Part shown: piece after piece, positions 24,965 to 32,045 of the stretch
Layout: each line of letters begins with the position of its first letter
Position numbering within the stretch: position 1 is the stretch's first letter
Origin: Cytophagaceae bacterium SCN 52-12
Lineage (GTDB): Bacteria; Bacteroidota; Bacteroidia; Cytophagales; Spirosomataceae
Reading direction: 5' to 3'
Length of the DNA stretch: 57,661 nt
NCBI GenBank assembly: GCA_001724175.1
Contig: MEDT01000041.1
Location: 1 to 57,661 of the forward strand
The notes under the pieces: generated by a model
Seen by the model: the letters and a program-made list of their open reading frames with translations, nothing else
Database searches by the model: none
What the model was told of the DNA's origin: nothing
Translations under genes and position numbers: made by a program

Positions 24965-27196
24965 ATGAGGTACATTATCAACTTTCCCTTCGACTACGCT
25001 CAGGGACCACCACTTTCAACTTTCCACTTTCCACTTATTGCGTGGCTGACTTCCTGCTGCCTGCTCTTTGCCGGTGGGAACGTTTCATCCGCGGGTTGGC
25101 CGGAGCTTCCTATGGACAAAATCAGTGATACGCATCCCAGGCTCTTTCTCAATCCAGGCTCGCTGGAAAGTATTCGCCGACATACTACCGGCGCTGAAAA
25201 GGACCTTCTCAGCAGGATTAAACGCCGGATAGACCGCATAGAGAGAGAAGGTTACCAATTCGCCGATCGCGATATCCGGGACGGACAGATGAACCGGGAT
25301 CATGAAATAGGCTTCAGAGCCTCAGAAGCCGCACTTCTTTACCTAACTCTGAAAGAAGAACGGTACCTGGCGCTGGCAAAGAAACTCCTCGGGCAGGCGG
25401 CAGGCTACTACCGATACAGAACGGATAAAAAGCTGAATATCAACTGGTACGGCTTTTCCCGGATTGCAGCGTTATGCGCCTATGACTGGATATATGCCTC
25501 ATTGGACAGCCAGGAGGCTACGACGTTGGGCAACCAGTTGCTTACCGTATTCAACGACATGATGGAGCAGGCAAAAAGCAGTGAGATCTACCGGGAAAAT
25601 AACGGCAACGAGAGAAGCGGTTTCTACGGGACGCCGGTACTGGCGTGGTATGCCGGGCTCGTATTTTACAAAGCAGGGATAAACGATTCATTGGCTACTG
25701 CCCTGCTGACCAGGGGATACGATTCACACATCGAGATGCTTCGATACCGGTCTTCCAATACGGGTGACTACGGTGGGGCGGCATCGTCATCAATTGTTTA
25801 CAGCATGAACGATTACCCCTGGGCAGAGTTCAATTTTTTCCATACCTACCAATCTGCTACCGGTATTCCCATCGCGGAAGACTGGCCGCATGTTCCCCGG
25901 TTTATCAACTATCTCTACTGGAACTGGCTTCCCGGCGACAAAGAATTCGGGTACGGCGACACCCGCCATTTAACCAATGAGCTGCCGCTGGGTGATATGC
26001 ATATCCACCTTTCGCAAATGACCCATTTCTACGGGAAAACCGATCCGGAAATGATCGCATTAGCCAAGTGGATGCGGGAAAAAGTAAAACGGCAGGAAGA
26101 AGATACCTTCCCTTGGATGCGCTTTTTCCTCACCCGCGATTACCCGGACATCGACCCGGCAAAAGGGTTCGAGGACATGCCGTCGGCTATGCACTTTCCT
26201 AAAATGGGACAGATATTCCTCCGATCGGGTTCAGGCCCCGACGATACCTACGCGCTGTTTACCGCAGGTGGTAATATTATCCAGCACCGGCATTTCGACA
26301 ACAACAATTTCATTATTTACAAAAACGGTTTCAGAGCGCTGGATACAGGCACCAGGCCCCAGCCGGGCCAGCACCTTTCCCACTATTACTGCAGAACGGT
26401 AGCCCATAACTGCATCCTGATCCATATGCCGGGTGAAAAAATGCCCTGGTATTGGGGCACCAAAGCCGACGATGAAGAAGACCTGCCCTTCCCGAACGAC
26501 GGCGGTCAATCCAATAAACTGGGATCAGAAATAACAGCGCTCGAATCAGGCGATGAGTTTGTCTACATTACCTCGGATGCTACTAAGTCATACCATCCTG
26601 ACAAATCGGAACAGGTCGTCCGCCAGTTTTTATTTATAATACCCGATATTTTTGTCATCTACGACAAAGTAGTGTCCAAAAAAGCGGAGTACAAAAAAAC
26701 ATGGCTATTGCATACCGCCGCCGAACCGCAGATTTCAGGCAACGAATTTCACGAAATATCCGGCGAAGGGAAAATGTTCTGCAGGATACTGCTCCCTGAA
26801 TCAGCCCGGGTAACCAAAATAGGCGGCCCGGGCAAACAATTCTGGTCGGACGGCAGGAACTGGCCCATTCCTGCCACCGCATTCGGCAACCGGTTCAAGG
26901 ATATAGACATTAACGAGCTCCCTCTTCTGGGGCAGTGGCGGGTCGAGGTAAGCCCGGAAAAACCTGAAAAGGCAGATACATTTCTGCATCTGCTGCAGGT
27001 GGGCGACCGGGATCTGGCCAAAATGGTCGATACCCGGCTTATTAAAAATGCCTACGGTGAAGGAGTCGGTTTCGAATCCGGTTTTAAAAAGTATGAAATT
27101 CAATTCCGAAGGGGAGACGAGCATGGAGGGCGGATCAGGATCGAGGACGGATCAGGTACAATTTTAAACAGAGAATTCACAAACAATGTAAAATGA
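24965..27196 (+). CDS. Heparinase II-like polysaccharide lyase
   Basis: A 743-residue secreted protein whose layout follows heparinase II (PL21 type). A helical toroid (about residues 50-400) contains THPRLFLNP and AALCAYDWIYA. A beta-sandwich part follows, with NIIQHRHFDNNNFIIYKNG (about residues 437-455), ALDTGT, TVAHNCILIHMPG, VIYDKVVSKKAEYKKTWLLH and GQWRVEVSPEKP. In heparinase II the matching histidine of the HxHxD-like motif is catalytic. The segment NNGNERSGFYG may replace the heparinase II catalytic-neutralising His with Asn. It probably cleaves a uronate-containing chain by beta-elimination; heparin itself is not implied. The first 20 or so codons are encoded by a dispersed repeat, so the true start is uncertain. 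Confidence 0.78.
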   Translation: MRYIINFPFDYAQGPPLSTFHFPLIAWLTSCCLLFAGGNVSSAGWPELPMDKISDTHPRLFLNPGSLESIRRHTTGAEKDLLSRIKRRIDRIEREGYQFADRDIRDGQMNRDHEIGFRASEAALLYLTLKEERYLALAKKLLGQAAGYYRYRTDKKLNINWYGFSRIAALCAYDWIYASLDSQEATTLGNQLLTVFNDMMEQAKSSEIYRENNGNERSGFYGTPVLAWYAGLVFYKAGINDSLATALLTRGYDSHIEMLRYRSSNTGDYGGAASSSIVYSMNDYPWAEFNFFHTYQSATGIPIAEDWPHVPRFINYLYWNWLPGDKEFGYGDTRHLTNELPLGDMHIHLSQMTHFYGKTDPEMIALAKWMREKVKRQEEDTFPWMRFFLTRDYPDIDPAKGFEDMPSAMHFPKMGQIFLRSGSGPDDTYALFTAGGNIIQHRHFDNNNFIIYKNGFRALDTGTRPQPGQHLSHYYCRTVAHNCILIHMPGEKMPWYWGTKADDEEDLPFPNDGGQSNKLGSEITALESGDEFVYITSDATKSYHPDKSEQVVRQFLFIIPDIFVIYDKVVSKKAEYKKTWLLHTAAEPQISGNEFHEISGEGKMFCRILLPESARVTKIGGPGKQFWSDGRNWPIPATAFGNRFKDIDINELPLLGQWRVEVSPEKPEKADTFLHLLQVGDRDLAKMVDTRLIKNAYGEGVGFESGFKKYEIQFRRGDEHGGRIRIEDGSGTILNREFTNNVK
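24986..25005 (+). repeat. CCCTTCGAC-type dispersed repeat inside the lyase 5' end
   Basis: CCCTTCGACTACGCTCAGGG differs slightly from the two copies at 36793-36811 and 36833-36851. It lies within the first codons assigned to the heparinase II-like gene. It is followed by TTTCAAC/TTTCCAC low-complexity sequence of the same style as the other copies. Confidence 0.7.
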
Positions 27197-27292
27197 GAAC
27201 GGCTGTCAGATGTCGGAAATTGGTGATCGGCGCACATGTGGTCCGCCATCGAGACTGATAGCTGATTTCTGAAAGCCGATAGCTTTAAAAAC

Positions 27293-29818
27293 ATGAAACA
27301 CATCCGACTTTTACTATTCCTGGCGGGATGCGGGCTTTTACCGCTGCTGACCTTTTCGCAGACCTCGCTTTCTCCTCTTAAAGGCAAGCCCTTCCATAAC
27401 ATTACGCTGGAGGCTTCGCTGAAGCCTTTCAAGGTCAACGAGAAAGAATACATCCGCGCAGTCGCGACGGAAATGTTCACCCAATGGCATTCGCTGCTCC
27501 GGCATACCGACACCGTGTCGGTGATGCTGTGGACAGGCGACGGCTCGGAGATCCTCGATTACAAAGGAACTCCCGACCAGCCGCTGGAATGGGCAAAATA
27601 TATGGGCAACCCGAACACACAGCACGAAGTAGGCTCGGGGCCGAAAGAATTATCGATACACGAAAGGGCCTATCTCTACCTGGACAACCCGACGGCGTTC
27701 ACATACGGAGATCTGAAGTTCATCATCCAGGCTCTGAAAGAGGCCGGAAGGCGCGTTACGGGCAAGCATATCCGCGTCGGCGCGACCTTTGACCCGGGAC
27801 CCGAGTTTGCCAAGTCGGAATTTAAATACAAGAAGCACCCCGAGATCCTGGGCGGCAGCGCGATGGGGCACAAATCGTTCGTGGACTGCTATTCCGTACT
27901 AAAAGCAGACAGCGACCATTATGCCGGCTTCCCTGGCGGCATCCCGGATCAGACGCCCTTCGGTACGTTTTTCGGCCGCCAGAGCCAGCATTTCCTGACC
28001 GATCTTGACTTCGACTACATCTGGTTCAGCAACGGGTTCGGATTTGGAGCGGAGGGGTGGTCGTCTACAGGCGCTACCTTTAACGGGAAGGAATTCCTCC
28101 AGGATAAGCTGGCGGGCTTTTCCGATAAGGTGCTGGAGTTCTGGAAACTGTTCCGGAAAGAATGCCCCGGTTTCCGTATCGAAACCCGGGGCACCAATCT
28201 TTCGGTAGGCGCCGACCTGGCGCGCGATGCGGTCAACCTGAAAAATATCTACAACGGCGGGTTCAATATGCTGCCGCCCCCCAACTCGCCCTGGGCTGCG
28301 CTCGACGGCGATTTCGGCCTCGAAATGGTCGGCTATATGTCGCGCATGGCGGAGCTCCCCGACGACCGGTTCATTTTCAGGTACTACACGCACGATCCGT
28401 GGTGGCTCAACAGTCCGTGGCTCGACCGCTACGGCAGGGAGCCGCACGATATATACCTCCCGATGTCGGTAGGGCGCATCGATAAGAACGGCAACAACGG
28501 CCGGCCGACCCACCTCAATTTCCTGACGATCGACGATACCTACGGCAACATGCCTGCGCAGGTGCCCGACGAAGTGACGCCGCATATCCTGAAGGCCAGG
28601 TACGACTCCCCCACCGCCCCCGGGCCGCTGGTATGGGTTTACCCCTTCGACGAATACCACGACTGGGCCTATAACCAGCCCGGACGGCTTTCGGAAGTAT
28701 ATTATGGCGACTGGTTTATCCGCCAGGCGATCAACAACGGGCTGCCCCTGAATACGGTCATTTCGACAACTTCATTCCGTTCTGCTATTCAAAAGAAGCC
28801 TGATATGTTCAGGGAATCGGTACTGGTCACGATTGTACCCGACGCCGGTACCGACCTGGAAAAAAGCCTCATTCAATTTGTTGAGAACGGCGGGAAGCTC
28901 ATTATTTTCGGTCCTACCGGACATGCCGGCGATGCCTTTAAAAACCTGCTCAACCTTAAGAATGAAACCGCCCTTGAAGGCGAGTTCACCATTAAAAACC
29001 GCTATCAGCCCGACCAGCTTGCCACTCCCTTCCCTGCCAGGATCAACCACAGGTCGCTGTTCAACGGAGGCGGCATTACCTCGGTGATCGGAAACCGCAA
29101 GGCAGGCGGCACAAAACCCCTGGTCCAGTTCGAGCAGAAAGGAACGCAGCGGGACGTAGCCTGGTCGGTACAGAACCCGTCCTGGAAAGGCGGCAAGGTG
29201 GTGTACCTGCGCGGTACCAATTCCAGTCATTTTTCAGGCGGACGGCTGCTGACGCCCGACAAGCCCGACCAGTATTTTACAGGGCCGCTTTACCTGCGCT
29301 ATGTGCTGGGGGAATTCGGTATCGACATCCACCTCGACAAGCTCGACCCGAACGTCAAAAGTCCGGTGCTGACGGTATCAAGATCGGGCAATGCCTTTAT
29401 CTTCTCGGGGTATCACCCCAACAGCACGGTAAAAAACCGGATGAAGTTCCCGCAGGGCGCGCCGCTGCTGCTCGGGCTTGAAACCATTCTCGAGAAAGGG
29501 TATTCTTCCTACACCCTTCCGACCGCGTGGAACCGGGAATGCCGGGTATTCGTCGGGCAGGAAGACGGAATGGTCTCGTTCAAGGAGTTGCATTCCGGGG
29601 AAAAAGATATTCTCAAACGCTACCAGGTGAGCGGGTTGAAAAATGCTGCCGTTCGCGTCTACGCGGAAGACCATGTTACCGGCGACACTTTCCACGCATA
29701 CGTCAACGCAGGCTATCCCTGGAAAAAAGGACATTATTCCTTTAAAGAAATGAATGATGGAATGGGAAAATATTTCCTGATCGAAAATGTGACCGGCACT
29801 CTTACGGTCTCTTGGTAA
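27293..29818 (+). CDS. Large secreted protein of unknown family, possibly a glycoside hydrolase
   Basis: An 841-residue exported protein (signal peptide ending LLTFSQT). I do not recognise the family. The first 490 or so residues alternate strands and helices like a TIM barrel and hold many aromatic and acidic patches: HIRVGATFDPGPEF, FDYIWFSNGFGFG, FRIETRGTNLSVG, FRYYTHDPWWLNSPW and VWVYPFDEYHDW. A Rossmann/GATase-like segment follows (TIVPDAGTDLEKSLIQFVEN, with GGKLIIFGPTGHAG, about 512-550), then a beta-rich C-terminus ending ENVTGTLTVSW. Barrel plus GATase-like plus beta domain is the order seen in GH42-type beta-galactosidases, which makes a new hydrolase family the best guess. Its position between a lyase and an esterase remnant supports a glycan role. 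Confidence 0.75.
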   Translation: MKHIRLLLFLAGCGLLPLLTFSQTSLSPLKGKPFHNITLEASLKPFKVNEKEYIRAVATEMFTQWHSLLRHTDTVSVMLWTGDGSEILDYKGTPDQPLEWAKYMGNPNTQHEVGSGPKELSIHERAYLYLDNPTAFTYGDLKFIIQALKEAGRRVTGKHIRVGATFDPGPEFAKSEFKYKKHPEILGGSAMGHKSFVDCYSVLKADSDHYAGFPGGIPDQTPFGTFFGRQSQHFLTDLDFDYIWFSNGFGFGAEGWSSTGATFNGKEFLQDKLAGFSDKVLEFWKLFRKECPGFRIETRGTNLSVGADLARDAVNLKNIYNGGFNMLPPPNSPWAALDGDFGLEMVGYMSRMAELPDDRFIFRYYTHDPWWLNSPWLDRYGREPHDIYLPMSVGRIDKNGNNGRPTHLNFLTIDDTYGNMPAQVPDEVTPHILKARYDSPTAPGPLVWVYPFDEYHDWAYNQPGRLSEVYYGDWFIRQAINNGLPLNTVISTTSFRSAIQKKPDMFRESVLVTIVPDAGTDLEKSLIQFVENGGKLIIFGPTGHAGDAFKNLLNLKNETALEGEFTIKNRYQPDQLATPFPARINHRSLFNGGGITSVIGNRKAGGTKPLVQFEQKGTQRDVAWSVQNPSWKGGKVVYLRGTNSSHFSGGRLLTPDKPDQYFTGPLYLRYVLGEFGIDIHLDKLDPNVKSPVLTVSRSGNAFIFSGYHPNSTVKNRMKFPQGAPLLLGLETILEKGYSSYTLPTAWNRECRVFVGQEDGMVSFKELHSGEKDILKRYQVSGLKNAAVRVYAEDHVTGDTFHAYVNAGYPWKKGHYSFKEMNDGMGKYFLIENVTGTLTVSW

Positions 29819-29829
29819 AAAAGCTTATC

Positions 29830-30040
29830 ATGAATATCCAACCTAAACTCGCAGCCTTCTTTTTCGCGCTTTCAGCGCTTACATCCGTCAGCGCGCAGGA
29901 CGAGGTATATCGATATATGGACGCCTCTCCTCGACGAAGCAGGGAATCCCAACCCGGCGGTTTATGCAGAAGACAAGCTGCACCTCAACGCGGAAGGCTA
30001 TCGAACGATACAGCCGGTTATTGCGCCATTCTTAAAATAG
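29830..30040 (+). pseudogene. Remnant of a secreted SGNH/GDSL-type hydrolase
   Basis: An intact signal peptide (MNIQPKLAAFFFALSALTSV, then SAQ) begins at 29830. About 70 bases later, in another frame, the sequence reads YIDIWTPLLDEAGNPNP followed by VYAEDKLHLNAEGYRTIQP and a stop at 30038-30040. This second piece is the C-terminal end of an SGNH hydrolase, with the catalytic Asp and His in DKLHLN. The middle of the protein, with the nucleophile Ser, Gly and Asn blocks, is missing, and the two pieces differ by one frame. It follows the 841-aa gene by 11 bp. It is read as an internal deletion of roughly 150 codons plus a frameshift in a former acetylesterase gene. Confidence 0.75.
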
Positions 30041-30067
30041 TAAAACCCGGGTCCGGATATGAAAAAG

Positions 30068-30233
30068 GATCCCTTAGGATCGGCCCATCACACATTTACC
30101 ACGCGGGCCTTCAGCGGATTGGAATCCCGGATAGCCTGAAATGAGTCGTTCCTCCGGAACTCTGAAGAGGAAAACGACATGCGATCCCCTCAACTGAAGT
30201 TGGGGGCTGGTATATGTTTCGAGACTACGTCTC
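30068..30233. repeat. Array of short palindromes upstream of the deacetylase-like gene
   Basis: Five short inverted repeats follow one another: GATCC-CTTA-GGATC (30068-30081), GGATT-GG-AATCC (30116-30127), GTTCC-TCC-GGAAC (30148-30160), CCCCTCAACT-GA-AGTTGGGGG (30186-30206, one bulge) and GAGAC-TAC-GTCTC (30221-30233). The arm sequences differ but each stays self-complementary with a 2-4 nt loop. Two of them have counterparts in the array after the gene (31049-31152). Confidence 0.75.
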
Positions 30234-30275
30234 TATCAGGTAAATGATATCTCTATTCACATAAACCTATTGAAA

Positions 30276-31019
30276 ATGCGCAAGCTGGTTCTTCCTTTCT
30301 TATTTTCCTTACTGGGAGCCGCCTGCTACGGCCAGCAGGAAAAGCAGGTTATACTGAAGCTGGACGATGTTATTGCCGGCGCCGACGGCCAGGTGATCTC
30401 CGAACGGTGGCAGCGGGTATCCGACTACCTGGAAGGTAAAAACATCAAAGCGGCCTTCGGGATCATCGGTTTTTCGCTGGAGAAAGACAACCCGGCCTAT
30501 TTCAAATGGATCACCGACCGGGCCGGCAGGGGTTTGGTCGAATTCTGGAACCACGGGTTCTGGCAGCGTACGCGGAACGATTCCGTAGGAGAGTTTGAAC
30601 GCGGCTTCGACGAGCAGTTGCGTGCCCTTCGGATGACCGACAGTCTTGCCAAAGCGAAGCTCGGGCTTGACCTGCCGGTTTGGGGGCCGCACTGGAGCGG
30701 GACAAACGACGATACCGACCGCGCCCTGGCGCAAATGCCGCAGATCCGCATCACGCTGGGAGCTCCGCAGCCGGCAACACATTTTAAGGGGATCGTCATC
30801 CCGAGACAGATCAGCATCGAGCACCCGGTCCATAACCCGGATTTTGAGGCCTTCAAAAAGGAATACCTGGAGAACAAGCATGCGCTTTCGCTCTTCTACC
30901 TGCAGGGGCATCCCATGAGCTGGGACGACACGCGCTGGAAAAATTTCGTACGGATTATTGAATTTCTTGAGTCGGAAGGAATACGATTTATCAAACCTTC
31001 GGAAATCCTGGATAAATAA
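30276..31019 (+). CDS. Secreted polysaccharide-deacetylase-like protein
   Basis: About 247 residues after a signal peptide ending AACYGQ. The fold looks like the NodB/CE4 polysaccharide-deacetylase superfamily: VILKLDDV (Asp30-Asp31) at the end of the first strand, KAAFGIIGFSLEK, VEFWNHGFW (His93), and a late LFYLQGHPMSWDD (His near 210). The classical HxxxH zinc pair is not obvious, so it may use another metal set or be inactive as a deacetylase. The ATG at 30276 is chosen over a TTG two codons upstream. It is isolated from its neighbours by palindrome arrays on both sides. Confidence 0.72.
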   Translation: MRKLVLPFLFSLLGAACYGQQEKQVILKLDDVIAGADGQVISERWQRVSDYLEGKNIKAAFGIIGFSLEKDNPAYFKWITDRAGRGLVEFWNHGFWQRTRNDSVGEFERGFDEQLRALRMTDSLAKAKLGLDLPVWGPHWSGTNDDTDRALAQMPQIRITLGAPQPATHFKGIVIPRQISIEHPVHNPDFEAFKKEYLENKHALSLFYLQGHPMSWDDTRWKNFVRIIEFLESEGIRFIKPSEILDK

Positions 31020-31048
31020 CCAACCGAGCGGCGGATGAATGATAAGAA

Positions 31049-31152
31049 GATGCGGAGCATCGGCCAATACTATAGCCCCCAACTTCAGTTGGGAGGCGAA
31101 CCGTCAGCAGAATTAACCAAGATCCGTAGGATCGACACATATCCCTACAGGG
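31049..31152. repeat. Array of short palindromes downstream of the deacetylase-like gene
   Basis: Four inverted repeats: GATGC-GGA-GCATC (31049-31061), CCCAACT-TC-AGTTGGG (31078-31093), GATCC-GTA-GGATC (31121-31133) and CCCT-AC-AGGG (31143-31152). The CCAACTTCAGTTGG and GATCC/GGATC units have counterparts in the upstream array. AGCCCCCAACTTCAGTTG here is the reverse complement of the unit near 30190, so those units are in opposite orientation. Confidence 0.75.
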
Positions 31153-31243
31153 GCATTTGCCTGATCAGATCCCGAATGTTTTATGTGCCGTCCGACATCC
31201 ATAATTTAAATTTCAGACATACAGACAGTTATATTTCACCCAA

Positions 31244-31993
31244 ATGAAAACCCTGAAAATCTCCATTGCCTTTTGCGTCGTATTTTCTACGTCATTCTGC
31301 AAAACAGACCACTCCGCAGATAATCCCGGTAAAGCAGAAATCTTTCGTGAAGATTTTAACGGAAGCAGCATCGACGAATCGGTCTGGAAGATCGGTACAT
31401 GGAAGGAGCACGGCGGTCAATTGGCAAAAGATCGGTGCTTCGTGAAAGACGGCAATTTGAATATGCTGCTTGTAAACGACAAAGGCACAATTTTAAGCTC
31501 CGCAATCCAGACCAACAAGCAATTTTTATACGGAAAATGGGAGGCGCGGCTGAAACCGTCGGCCGTTCCCGGGGTGTTGAATTCCTTTTTTACCATCGAC
31601 TGGGGAAACGGCGGCGATGCAACAAGGCAGGAAATCGACATCGAATTTCTGACTTTCGCTTTCGGCCCGAACAAAGGGAAAGTCCATTACGCAGTTCATG
31701 CCAAAGGCAAAAAAAGCTTCGAGACGAATCCCGATGTAGGGCTGGATTTCAATCCGTCGGATGATTTTCACGTCTGGGGTTTCGACATCACGCCGGAACA
31801 TATCGAATGGTTTGTCGACGGCAAAACACTGCTTGTCTATCAATACGCCGAACACGATATAAAGATCGACGCCCCCTATATGCTGAAGCTAAATCACTGG
31901 ACATCCGCGAAATGGGTTCAGGGACCGCCCGAGCCGGGTGTGACCAGCACGTATTTAATTGATTGGATACAATTTACCCCCCATAAAAAGTAA
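31244..31993 (+). CDS. GH16 family endo-glycosidase, lipoprotein
   Basis: A 249-residue glycoside hydrolase of family 16. The signal peptide ends STSFCKT, indicating a lipoprotein. The catalytic motif is QEIDIEFL, with Glu130 as nucleophile, Asp132 and Glu134 as acid/base. Flanking family features are EDFNGSSIDESVWKI, YGKWEARLKPS and VWGFDITPEHIEWFVDGK. Retaining GH16 enzymes cut beta-1,3/1,4-glucans or galactans inside the chain. The loop after the motif is short, but the substrate cannot be told from sequence. It lies between the second palindrome array and the GH106 fusion gene. Confidence 0.9.
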   Translation: MKTLKISIAFCVVFSTSFCKTDHSADNPGKAEIFREDFNGSSIDESVWKIGTWKEHGGQLAKDRCFVKDGNLNMLLVNDKGTILSSAIQTNKQFLYGKWEARLKPSAVPGVLNSFFTIDWGNGGDATRQEIDIEFLTFAFGPNKGKVHYAVHAKGKKSFETNPDVGLDFNPSDDFHVWGFDITPEHIEWFVDGKTLLVYQYAEHDIKIDAPYMLKLNHWTSAKWVQGPPEPGVTSTYLIDWIQFTPHKK

Positions 31994-32045
31994 ACTAATA
32001 TCACTGCCTGCCATGATGCTTTCCTCACCGATATATTTCAATCGC

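Noticed and set aside
27899-28660. 253-codon open frame on the minus strand
   Set aside because: It is antisense to the 841-aa gene. The sense frame has a signal peptide and coherent domain texture, the antisense one does not.
29812-30144. 110-codon open frame as a functional small secreted protein
   Set aside because: After the signal peptide the frame loses coherence, while a neighbouring frame holds a recognisable SGNH C-terminus, so a broken gene explains it better.
30068-31152. Palindrome clusters as a CRISPR array
   Set aside because: The units differ in sequence, spacers are short and unequal, a gene lies between the clusters, and no cas gene is present.
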